The notes under the pieces are model-generated. The model searched no databases. It was not told the DNA's origin and saw only the letters and a list, made by a program, of their open reading frames with translations. From assembly GCA_002901265.1 (NCBI GenBank), contig PPHI01000099.1, positions 52,278 through 116,277 on the forward strand: a stretch of DNA of 64,000 nt. The letters are read 5' to 3'. The position numbers and the translations under genes were made by a program. The DNA is from Rhodopirellula baltica (lineage in GTDB: Bacteria > Planctomycetota > Planctomycetia > Pirellulales > Pirellulaceae). Below, in pieces: positions 49,960-59,500 of the stretch; positions within the stretch are counted from its first letter, which is position 1; the number at the start of each line of letters is the position of its first letter.

Positions 49960-52937
49960 ACCGCATGTCGCATGATCGTTGGGTTGCGTTTGTCATCGCC
50001 TTCACCACGACGTTTTCATTCGCGTCTGCGGACGATGACTTCGCGGAAACCGTCGCACCGATACTGCAACAACGCTGTCTCGACTGTCACAACGAGCAGC
50101 TTGGCAAAGGGGATTTCTCACTCACAACAGCTGAAGACTTGATCGCGTCGGGGTACTTAGACCTCGACAATGCGGATGACAGCTATCTACTAGAGCTGGT
50201 CACTCCGGTCGACGGGCATGCTTCGATGCCCAAAGACGCTCAACCGCTGAGCGATCAAGAAATCGATTCCCTGCGAAAATGGATCCGCCAGGGAGCGAAA
50301 TGGCCGGCGCAAGTGAAGTTACACCAATCGTTCGTTCGCGACAAAGACTGGTGGTCGCTGAAACCGATCACCAGTCCGCCAGTCCCCGAAAGCGATGCCG
50401 CCAATCCGGTCGACGCGTTCATCAATCAGGCACTTTCCAGTCGCGGCATGGCGGCTGTTGAGAAGGCACCACCACAAGTCTTGCTGCGGCGAGTGACGTA
50501 CGACCTGACAGGGTTGCCGCCCACCCCGGCTGAATCGCTAGCGTTCTTAGCTGACTGGCAAATCGACCAACAAGCGGCATGGGAATCACTCGTTGGGCGG
50601 TTGCTACAATCGAAGCGTTTCGGCGAAAAATGGGGCCAGCATTGGCTAGATGTATCCAGGTATGCCGAAACACATGGCTTTGACAAAGACAAACCTCGCA
50701 GCAACGCTTGGCCCTACCGCGATTATGTAATCGCCAGCTTGAACGACGACAAACCGTACGACCGATTTGTCCAAGAACAGGTTGCCGGCGACGTCTTGTT
50801 CCCCAACGATCCCGACGGCGTCTTAGGACTCGGATTTCTGGCCGCAGGTCCCTGGGATTTCATCGGCCATTGGGAAGTCGGCGAAGGCAAGCTCGATGGA
50901 CGGATTGCCAAGCACCTCGACCGCGATGAAATGATTTCGGCGGTGTTCAATGTTTTCCAAAGCACCACCGTTCAATGCGCACAGTGCCATCATCACAAGT
51001 TTGATCCCATCCGAATGCAAGACTACTATCGCTTGCATGCCGTCTTCTCTGCAGTTGACCGCGCCGACCGAGTCTTTGCCGGTCGTTCTGCCGCCCAACA
51101 ACGCGCCGACGAACTTGATCGCCAAATCACCGCACTTCAATCCCGCCGTGACGACCATCAACGACAACAGCAGGACTTGACCGCCAAACAAACCGCACCA
51201 ATTGATCTCAAGATTACCGAGCTAACCCAACGCTTTAGAACGGAGCAACCGCAGCAGCCACAATTCGGATACCACAGCCAAATCGCGTCGAACCCCAACG
51301 AAGAAAAATGGGTTCAGATCGATTTGGGCAGCCCTCGCCTGATCGACGAAATCAAGCTATTCCCTGCGTTCGATGAGTTCGCTGGTATCGGTGCCGGGTT
51401 TGGTTTCCCAGTCCGTTACCGGGTCGACGTCGCACTCGATGAACGCTTGATAGACGGACACCGCGTTCTTTTCGACGCCAGTGGTTCTGACCAACCCAAC
51501 CCTGGATGCGTCACGATCAACATCGCCAGTGACCGTCAACCGATCCAGTTCATACGGGTAACGGCAACGCAGCTTGCCGAACGAAGCGATGACTTTATCT
51601 TTGCGATCGCTGAAATCGAAGCGATTGCAGATCGGCACAATGTGGCTTTGAATTGCAACGTCACTGCGAAAGACACCATTGAAGCGCCCGTCCGATGGGG
51701 CAAACAAAACGTCGTCGACGGAATCTACTTCAAAGAACTGACCGACGATGACGCGATGGAGCGACTGCAACAACTTCGTCGCGAGCGTCAGCAACTGGTA
51801 CGTCGCAGTCGCTCCGAACAGGTTGAGTCTGAACTGCGAAATCTACGCGACCAGATAGACGCAGCCATCGCCGCACGAAACCAAATCCCACCTGGCAAAT
51901 TCGTTTACGCTGCCGCCACGTCCTTCGACGCCGGAGGTCAATTTTTGCCGACCAACGGTCAGCCACGTCCGATCCATTTACTCTTACGTGGTGACTTGCG
52001 CAGCCCCTCGGAATTGATGCGTCCAGGTGCTCCTCCGCTTTGGGACACCGCACCAGAAACCTTCGTCGACGAAGACCACTGGGACGAAGGAATCGCACGA
52101 GCCGAACTGGCACGCTACCTGACATCGACCGACAACCCGCTGGCATGGCGATCGATTGCAAACCGACTATGGGGCTGGACTTTTGGCCAACCATTGGTCG
52201 GCACCGCAAACGACTTTGGCCGCGGCGGAACCACCCCCTCGCACCCCGAGTTATTGGACTACCTTGCGGCGCGATTGCGTGACGATCCCGATCATTCGCT
52301 GCACTCGATAGTCAACTTGCTGGTCACCAGCGAGGCTTACCAACGATCGAGCCGGGTTGATCCGGAGATGGCGGCACTGGACGCAGACAACGCCCTGCTT
52401 TGGCGTGCCAATCGACGACGTCTGACCGCCGAGGAATACCGCGACTCGCTGTACGCGATCGCCGGCACGCTTGACGATTCGATGGGCGGACCAAGCTTTC
52501 AAGACTTTGTGATCGAAAAGCCCGAGCACTCACCGCACTACCAATACGATCAACACGATTTTGAATCAACCGCTTCGCATCGACGTTCAATCTATCGATT
52601 CGTCGTACGGTCTCAGCCGCAACCAATGCTCACAACCCTCGACTGTGCCGATCCCTCGATCAGCACCCCGCGACGCGACGAATCCACCACGGCTTTGCAA
52701 GCCCTGACCTATTGGAATGACCGTCTAGTCGAATACGCTGCACGTCACTTCGCCGACCGAATTCGAACACACAACGTCAATCCAAATCAGCAAGTCGACT
52801 TTGCTTGCCAACTTTCCCTCGGACGCTTGCCGAATGAACTGGAATCGAAGGTGCTACACGAACACTTACGCGACCACGGACCGGCCAACCTCGCGCGCAT
52901 CCTGTTTAACTTGAACGCTTTTGTCTACTTGGACTAG
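49956..52937 (+). CDS. Planctomycete cytochrome c protein: PSCyt1, DUF1549 (PSCyt2), DUF1553 (PSD1)
   Basis: 993 residues with a signal peptide. The first heme motif is CLDCHN in LQQRCLDCHNEQLGKGD (about residue 45), as in PSCyt1. DUF1549 follows (WWSLKPITSPPVPESDA, KWGQHWLDVSRYAETHGFDK) with a second heme site QCAQCHHHKFDPIRMQDYYR near residue 345. A galactose-binding-like stretch (about 430-560) and a coiled segment lead to DUF1553 (NPLAWRSIANRLWGWTFGQP, ANRRRLTAEEYRDSLYAIAG). This family, nearly planctomycete-specific, occurs beside DUF1501 proteins, as here. It is presumed to degrade polysaccharides or other polymers oxidatively, which is unproven. Confidence 0.93.
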   Translation: MNRMSHDRWVAFVIAFTTTFSFASADDDFAETVAPILQQRCLDCHNEQLGKGDFSLTTAEDLIASGYLDLDNADDSYLLELVTPVDGHASMPKDAQPLSDQEIDSLRKWIRQGAKWPAQVKLHQSFVRDKDWWSLKPITSPPVPESDAANPVDAFINQALSSRGMAAVEKAPPQVLLRRVTYDLTGLPPTPAESLAFLADWQIDQQAAWESLVGRLLQSKRFGEKWGQHWLDVSRYAETHGFDKDKPRSNAWPYRDYVIASLNDDKPYDRFVQEQVAGDVLFPNDPDGVLGLGFLAAGPWDFIGHWEVGEGKLDGRIAKHLDRDEMISAVFNVFQSTTVQCAQCHHHKFDPIRMQDYYRLHAVFSAVDRADRVFAGRSAAQQRADELDRQITALQSRRDDHQRQQQDLTAKQTAPIDLKITELTQRFRTEQPQQPQFGYHSQIASNPNEEKWVQIDLGSPRLIDEIKLFPAFDEFAGIGAGFGFPVRYRVDVALDERLIDGHRVLFDASGSDQPNPGCVTINIASDRQPIQFIRVTATQLAERSDDFIFAIAEIEAIADRHNVALNCNVTAKDTIEAPVRWGKQNVVDGIYFKELTDDDAMERLQQLRRERQQLVRRSRSEQVESELRNLRDQIDAAIAARNQIPPGKFVYAAATSFDAGGQFLPTNGQPRPIHLLLRGDLRSPSELMRPGAPPLWDTAPETFVDEDHWDEGIARAELARYLTSTDNPLAWRSIANRLWGWTFGQPLVGTANDFGRGGTTPSHPELLDYLAARLRDDPDHSLHSIVNLLVTSEAYQRSSRVDPEMAALDADNALLWRANRRRLTAEEYRDSLYAIAGTLDDSMGGPSFQDFVIEKPEHSPHYQYDQHDFESTASHRRSIYRFVVRSQPQPMLTTLDCADPSISTPRRDESTTALQALTYWNDRLVEYAARHFADRIRTHNVNPNQQVDFACQLSLGRLPNELESKVLHEHLRDHGPANLARILFNLNAFVYLD

Positions 52938-52940
52938 TTG

Positions 52941-52948
52941 AAAGGAGG
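52941..52948 (+). promoter_or_regulatory. Ribosome-binding site AAAGGAGG
   Basis: AAAGGAGG is followed by 4 bases and the ATG at 52953. It decides that start over the TTG at 52938. Confidence 0.7.
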
Positions 52949-52952
52949 CACC

Positions 52953-54398
52953 ATGTTTGGTCGACGACAGTTCTTAAAATCAACGTTTGGCGGCAGTGCC
53001 GGAATCTTTGCCGGACTCGCATTTGATGACCTCGTGGCCCGCGATGGCCAGCTTACACAGACGCTTCACCATCCGCCAAAAGCCAAACGCGTCGTCCAAT
53101 TGTTCATGGCCGGTGCGGCAAGTCACATCGACCTGTTCGACCATAAACCAATATTGGAACGCCATCATGGGCAACCTTGGGATCCAGGCGAAACAGTCGA
53201 GCTGTTCCAAAGCACTCCGGGTGCTTGCTTAGCCAGCCCTTGGAAATTCCGCCCCTATGGCGAACACGGCAAACCGATCAGTGACATCGTCGCGCCGCTT
53301 GGCGAAGTCGTCGATGACATCGCATTCGTTCACAACATGGTGGGCAAAACCGGCGTGCACAGCCAAGGAACCTTGCTGCAAACGACCGGTTTTAGCTTCA
53401 CCGGATTCCCCAGCGCCGGGTCTTGGGTTTCATACGCACTCGGTAGCGAAACCGAGAACTTGCCCTCGTTCATTGTCCTCCCTGACCATCGCGGACTCGC
53501 TTCCAACGGCGCCAAAAATTGGGCTCCTGCATTTCTACCAGCCGAATACCAAGGCACGCAAATTCGTGTCGGATCCGACGAACCGATTGCAAATCTAACC
53601 GCACCGGAAAGCACATTCATCACCTCGGTCAGCGAACGCGATGGGCTGCGTGCTCTCCATCGATTGAACTCCGACTTCGCCGAACAACGTCCCGGCGACG
53701 ATCGCTTGAAAGCCCGCGTGCAGTCCTACGAACTGGCCGCAAAGATGCAACTCAGCGCCAGCGATGCCTTGAACCTCGCCGACGAACCTCAATACATCCG
53801 TGACATGTATGGCTTGTCGAGCGAAGGCCCTGGAGTCGACGATCGGACGATCAATACAAAAGCGGAGACCGAGTTCTTTGGGCGAAAGTGCCTGATCGCG
53901 CGCCGTTTGCTTGAACGCGGAGTCCGGTTCATTCAGATCTGGAGCGGCAATGACAACGGATTCCCACGTCGCAACTGGGACTCGCACGAAAACATCAAAC
54001 GTGACCATGAACCGCTTGCGATGGGAATGGCGACCGGCGCGGCCGCGTTAATTCGCGACCTCAAGCAACGTGACATGCTGAAAGACACGCTGATCCTTTG
54101 GACCACCGAGTTCGGACGCATGCCGTGTTCGCAGGGCAGCGAAGGCCGTGACCACAATCCGTTCGTGTTCACCAACTGGCTGTGCGGCGGTGGCATCAAA
54201 GGCGGCACCTATGGCGAATCCGACCAATGGGGATTCCGTCCGCTTGACCAAAGTAATCCGACGCAGGTCTATGACATCTATGCGACGATGCTCCATCAAT
54301 TGGGCATCGACCACACGAAGTTAACCGTCAAGAACAACGGAATCGATCGCCGCCTTACCGACGTTCATGGCCATGTCTTGCGTGACATGGTGTCGTGA
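52953..54398 (+). CDS. DUF1501 family protein with Tat-type signal
   Basis: 481 residues from the ATG at 52953. The N-terminus GRRQFLKSTFGGSAGIFAGL is a twin-arginine-like signal. The alkaline-phosphatase-like DUF1501 core follows: AKRVVQLFMAGAASHIDLFD, ISDIVAPLGEVVDDIAFVHN, GKTGVHSQGTLLQTTGFSFT, GVRFIQIWSGNDNGFPRRNW and LWTTEFGRMPCSQGSEGRDH. It is the usual partner of DUF1549/DUF1553 proteins. It is 15 bases from the upstream stop and clearly co-transcribed. The enzymatic activity of DUF1501 is not established. Confidence 0.93.
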   Translation: MFGRRQFLKSTFGGSAGIFAGLAFDDLVARDGQLTQTLHHPPKAKRVVQLFMAGAASHIDLFDHKPILERHHGQPWDPGETVELFQSTPGACLASPWKFRPYGEHGKPISDIVAPLGEVVDDIAFVHNMVGKTGVHSQGTLLQTTGFSFTGFPSAGSWVSYALGSETENLPSFIVLPDHRGLASNGAKNWAPAFLPAEYQGTQIRVGSDEPIANLTAPESTFITSVSERDGLRALHRLNSDFAEQRPGDDRLKARVQSYELAAKMQLSASDALNLADEPQYIRDMYGLSSEGPGVDDRTINTKAETEFFGRKCLIARRLLERGVRFIQIWSGNDNGFPRRNWDSHENIKRDHEPLAMGMATGAAALIRDLKQRDMLKDTLILWTTEFGRMPCSQGSEGRDHNPFVFTNWLCGGGIKGGTYGESDQWGFRPLDQSNPTQVYDIYATMLHQLGIDHTKLTVKNNGIDRRLTDVHGHVLRDMVS

Positions 54399-54403
54399 TG
54401 AAA

Positions 54404-55282
54404 TTACGTGGTGCTGACTAGCTCGGAGACTTGAGGCTTCGGCCGCTCTGGGGTGAACCCAGAAACCATATCCAACCGGATGACTTGGATCAAATCGTGC
54501 GTTTCTTCATCCTGAACGAATCCTTGCACCCACCCATCGTCCTTCAGCAAGCTGTGGGGCAAGTAATTGTCGTCTTGGAATTCTTTGACGTCGCAAACGC
54601 TATCGACCACCAATCCCGCACGCACGCCATCACGTTCGACAACGACAACAACGCCGATATGGAACCGTTCGACAAGTTGGCGAACACTTGCAAACAAATC
54701 TTTTAGTTCACGCAGTTCGTTTGTTTTTGCTTGATTGACAACTTGTTTCGCTTCTTTGCAATTCCCTTTTGCAACCAAGGCTAGAACCTTATCGGCAATT
54801 TCATGAATCCGCCGGTGCGGTGCATCAAATCGACCCATGGTGTCAACCAAGGCGAGCTGGTCTCTTGCGAAGCGGTTCATCTCAATCGGATCCGCCATGA
54901 GCTGATCGTACCACTTTCCAAATTTGCACTGATGCGGATCCGTCGCCAGATTGAACTCGGTGCCGTCATGAACGAACGCCTCCAGTGCCTTTAACCACTG
55001 AATGTGGTCATGCTCCCGATCGTCCAACATCTGGATAATTTCGGTGCTCTCGTCCCGCAGACTGGTCAAACCGAACATTTTCCGCACATTTTGAATGCAC
55101 AGTGTTTGGCCACGCAAATTGATCATGCCTTCGACATGCGACGGCATCCCTGGCAAAGGCGTGATCGTAAGTTTTTGCAGTGCGAGCAACTCGAGCACGC
55201 AATCAACCCGAATCGCATACGATTCTCCACCGACTTTGCAAATCAGCAAAGGATCAGCTCCTGCTCCATTCATTCCGATCAT
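54404..55282 (-). CDS. CheW domain protein interrupted by a CZB zinc-binding domain
   Basis: 292 residues from the ATG at 55282; a GTG at 55345 and an ATG at 55273 are alternatives. The first half of CheW is LICKVGGESYAIRVDCVLEL and MPSHVEGMINLRGQTLCIQN. A CZB domain then follows with its ligands: HDHIQWLKALEAF near residue 91, HQCKFGKWYDQL near 116, and HRRIHEIADKV near 158. The second half of CheW resumes at FHIGVVVVVERDGVRAGLVV (about 206). CheW couples receptors to CheA. CZB binds zinc and responds to zinc or hypochlorous acid in receptors and cyclases. No other che gene is near, and I know of no common CheW-CZB-CheW arrangement. Confidence 0.87.
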   Translation of the reverse strand: MIGMNGAGADPLLICKVGGESYAIRVDCVLELLALQKLTITPLPGMPSHVEGMINLRGQTLCIQNVRKMFGLTSLRDESTEIIQMLDDREHDHIQWLKALEAFVHDGTEFNLATDPHQCKFGKWYDQLMADPIEMNRFARDQLALVDTMGRFDAPHRRIHEIADKVLALVAKGNCKEAKQVVNQAKTNELRELKDLFASVRQLVERFHIGVVVVVERDGVRAGLVVDSVCDVKEFQDDNYLPHSLLKDDGWVQGFVQDEETHDLIQVIRLDMVSGFTPERPKPQVSELVSTT

Positions 55283-55448
55283 CGTTGAAATCAACCGTGG
55301 TTTGCGAAAGAGATCGCGGATGAGCGGGCATCCGAGATACTGCACTCTACGACGTCGCTCGCCTAAAACGATATTCGTGGCGGCAAACCCTTACTCGGCC
55401 GATGCATTCCGATGGCATGGCGCCCGTCGCAGGACAAACAGACGACCA

Positions 55449-56531
55449 TCATTCATCGGCAATCCAGCGGCTGGCGCGTCGCAAACCAACCGCGCGGGAC
55501 GATCGCCACACCGCACTGACCTGCCCAATATGCTGAACCAGACTTGGTGACGGGTGCCAGACTTCGATGCCCTGACGTTCGGCCCAAACACCAATGCGGG
55601 TGTCAATTCCGGCATTCCCCCGGACGATCTCTAGCTCGCCTCGATCGACCATCGTGAGCAGATCCGCTGCGAGCGAACGGGGAAAGATCATTGCCAATGC
55701 GCCGAGTTGCCATCGTCTCGGATGGGCCTGCCAACGATTGTCATCCAGCATGTCATCCGTCGACGTATAAAGCGAAACAATTGATCGGTCATTAGGCCAC
55801 AAGCAAGATTCGATCGCATCACGCAAACAATCGATACGCGGGAACAGTGCATCGTCTTGAACGATCATCAAGACGTCGGCGCCACACTGATACAATCGGC
55901 GCAATGTCTCGACCCAAGTCGGCCAAGCCCCGATCGACTGCGTCCGCTTGTCCAGCACCGTCCAATTGCCCGAGTCGCTCCAGCCCTCGTCACCATCGAC
56001 GACGATACCGAATGATGTCCACCCACAGGCCTCTAGACTGCCAACGGTCTCGTGAAGCGTCGGTTGCCGACGAGGTGCGGTGGTGATCGCGACTGACCAA
56101 TTCACTGGCGAATGAACCGGATCGGTCACCTCTGGCCGCGGCAACCGCTCTTCGAACTGCTCGCGATTAATGCACGACTCGTGAACTTGCTGCTGCCGAT
56201 CGTCAACCAAGTCGTCTTCATGGGCCAACACAATTGGCAACTGGTTGATCGCATGATCGACAAGTTGCGTTGCCTTTTGCCAAGCTTCTCGCGACGGATC
56301 AGCTTGTTGCAACACTCGATCGGCAATTTCGAAAACCTTCGACGCGACCACTGGGTTCCAGTCTTCAGACGTTGGTAGGAAACTGCCACAACAAGCCTGA
56401 CACGCTTGATGATCGATCCGAATTGGATCGGCCGCCACATCGTTGACCAAATCTTGAATCAGCTGGCAATATTCGCCATCGCCTTGCGGCAGAGAGACGC
56501 GGCTTGGGCAGGAGCTCGGATCACGATTCAT
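55449..56531 (-). CDS. Glycosyltransferase-like (GT-A fold) protein
   Basis: 360 residues. The N-terminal 140 residues are polar with a CxxC pair (HQACQACCGSFLP). From about residue 145 a GT-A-like fold appears: WSVAITTAPRRQPTLHETVG, ACGWTSFGIVVDGDEGWSDS, LYQCGADVLMIVQDDALFPR (the DxD-like QDD at the end of a strand), and GALAMIFPRSLAADLL. This resembles procollagen-galactosyltransferase-type or other LPS glycosyltransferases. It is on the same strand as the giant kinase, 60 bases downstream of its stop. The acceptor is unknown. Confidence 0.72.
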   Translation of the reverse strand: MNRDPSSCPSRVSLPQGDGEYCQLIQDLVNDVAADPIRIDHQACQACCGSFLPTSEDWNPVVASKVFEIADRVLQQADPSREAWQKATQLVDHAINQLPIVLAHEDDLVDDRQQQVHESCINREQFEERLPRPEVTDPVHSPVNWSVAITTAPRRQPTLHETVGSLEACGWTSFGIVVDGDEGWSDSGNWTVLDKRTQSIGAWPTWVETLRRLYQCGADVLMIVQDDALFPRIDCLRDAIESCLWPNDRSIVSLYTSTDDMLDDNRWQAHPRRWQLGALAMIFPRSLAADLLTMVDRGELEIVRGNAGIDTRIGVWAERQGIEVWHPSPSLVQHIGQVSAVWRSSRAVGLRRASRWIADE

Positions 56532-56590
56532 GTATTCCGAACTCCTCTAATCCAATGGTCAAGATGGATGTCACTTCGATTTGCCAATCG

Positions 56591-59500
56591 CTAATTCTCG
56601 TCAATCAACTCGGCAGCGCGACAAATACGGAATCCGATCGAATAGTAATAAGTGCCTTTGGCCGCACTACCACTATGGCTTAGTCGAATACGGTCGGCCA
56701 ACGTGTCATCGATGTCTCCGCCACGAATCGGCTGTTGTCCATTCGCATGATTTCGCGAAACACACCATTCACGGACACCGCCATACATGCCGAACACTCC
56801 CGTTGGCAATGGCTTCATCGACGTAACGCTCGTGTTCACCTGAAACTGTCCAGCCTTCGAACCATACGCACTAACCAATTTGGGGTCATTGCCCCATCCG
56901 AAGGTTGTCGATTCCGTCCCGCCAAAACAAACATGTTCCCATTCGTCTGGAAACAGCAATCGGTAACCGCGACGTCGTCGAAAGTCGCTGTAGATTCCGA
57001 CCCCCTTTTGCTCATCGACGGTCGGCGGATAACATTGATCTTCTTCACCAAGGCCTTCTTGTTCGGTCAACCATCGGCAGTACGCAACGGCATCGAACCA
57101 ATCGGTCAAGATGACGGGCGTTTGGTCCGTGGGGCAACGTCGGTTGAACTCCTGGCGGTCTTTTTGTAATGGATGCTCCTCATCAAATTCTGCGAATTCT
57201 CCCCGAGTAACTTCGGTCACACAAACGTCAATCGCTTGCTTCGGCCCATCAACCCGAATAAAAGTTTGCCCCGTCTCGTTGATGTACCAATCTTGAGTTC
57301 CCTGTTGCTTCTGACCGGCAAGTTCCACCATTTGTCCGTCAAGCCATTGCGACGTCCGCTCGAGCTTCCCCAACATCCACCAGGCAGCGCTATGAAGCTC
57401 AGCATCGGGCGACGAAACGAATAGCGATCGCCCAATTTCGATAGATTGCTCAAGCGATTGCTGCGTGAAATTTTCGCGTTTCGAAGTCCCCAGCAATAAC
57501 AACAACGCAGCCTTCACCGACGCATCATCCGTCATCTGAACTAAGTCGTTGACGTAATCAGCCGGCGCATCCAACAACGCCGCTCGCTCGACAATCTGTG
57601 TACGAATCTCCAGATTTGCATGGGATGCCAACAGGTCCAAATGGGGCGAAAAACTACGCTTTCGAAGCAGGTACGCGGACGCATTGGCCTGACGAATCGG
57701 ACACAAATCGCTGTCGTTCGCTGCGGCGTTTTGCCGGATCACTTGGTGCAGTTTCGGAATCAATACTTCGGGGGAAAAGCGGTCCAAGTTCCCCGCAATC
57801 GGCAGCATCGTTTCGGAGCCCGAATCGACAAAAATCTCAATCATCCGATCCATATTGCCGCCCCAAACGTCCTTCAAAATCCGCTGTGCTTGCAGCCCCA
57901 GGGCAGAGTCAGACTGCTCGACAAAAAGTTTGTGAAACGGTTCATACAAACTTTGTGCCGACGATCGCACGTGGTCGGTAATGATGGCCTCCTCGTCTGT
58001 ATGGAACTGCATGTGACGCAGCAACTGTTCGGCGAACGCCAGTTTCTGATTTTCCCATCGCGGGTCGTCTTCGGCAAAGGATGCTAACGCTAGTACTGCG
58101 TTAACTTTTTCCTCTTGGTCAGATTTCTCGCCTATCGCGATCTCCCACCAATGCTCCACATGGCGTTTAGCGAGTTTGCATCGTTGCAACTCTGACAACA
58201 CCACCAACAAGCTATCTCGATTGATCTTTGCACTAGCGTCAACCAACTGGTCCACCATGCCCGACCGTGACCCCAACAAATGCAGGATTCCCAATCGTGA
58301 ATGGATCCCCGCTCGCGAGATGGCTGAATTTTGGTCGGCCATTTCATGTAGCAAAGGCAAACTCCAATAAGCATTGTGCTCAAGCTGGTCAAGGATCTCG
58401 GTCGTATCATCCGAGTTTGCCGTCCGCAGTTGCTCCGTGATGGCAAACGCACGTGAACGCACCATCCATCCATAACCAAGCATCATCGCGGAAGAAACGA
58501 TAACGGCGACGACAACGCTTTCCAGCACATGCTTTTTTGTTGCAACGTTCATCATCCGACGCTGCTTTTCGTCCCACTGCGATGCCCGTGTCAACACGAT
58601 CGTCTTGAACCACTCGGGCCATGACGGCAGGTGGCGATTCTCTTTGCGCGAATTCCAGACCTCACTACGATCCGCCAAGCTCAACATCGCACGTCCACGC
58701 ATTGTCGCTCGCAGATTACGATTCAGCCAACCACGAATCGCCGGCACCAAATAATCATGCGTCAACTGGTACTGCCGCGTTTCGCCTTTCGATTGCAACT
58801 TCGAATCCGATGGCGTGATCAAATGCAAGTCGTTATCAAGAATCGTCAGTAACGCGGCAAAGCGACGCCGGTCTTGACCATATCCCGCAACCTGACGCAA
58901 CTCTTCTTCGCTTTTGGTTGCCCCTTTTAGATCGCTTCCGGTTTCCGGCAGCAACAACGCGAGCACACGCTCAACCGCTTCGACATGTGTCCGACTTTCC
59001 GCCGGCGCGGTGGGACCGAAGGACTCATCGAGGAACTTGATTCCGACTCCGTCGATACCTCCGATCTGCTGTAACGATTTGGTGCTCCAAGGACGCCCCT
59101 TCATGATCTCGGCAAAGGTCACCAACTGGACCGGAACAATTTTCCCCTCGACAGCCAAGCCATCGATCGCTTCGTCAAGAAATTTTGATTGGTCGGAATC
59201 CAACTTCGTCAACTGATCAGGCAATCGGTCGTATCCACGTCCGTATTCGGCCAGCACCCGACGAGCATGCCGTTTATCAAACAGGTCCAGCATCGCCAGG
59301 TTGCGGCTCCGGGTCAGCTCGACTTCCAACTCGTCTGCCAAACAGCTGACGCCGATCCAAAAGTCATCGCGAACCAACAACAGGCACTGGACGTGCTCGC
59401 CATCACACTGACGCAAGGCCAACGCCAAAGCGGTGTTGTTTTGACCGGCGTGGGCGTGCAACCATTGCTCAAACTGATCGATGACCAACAACAATTTCGC

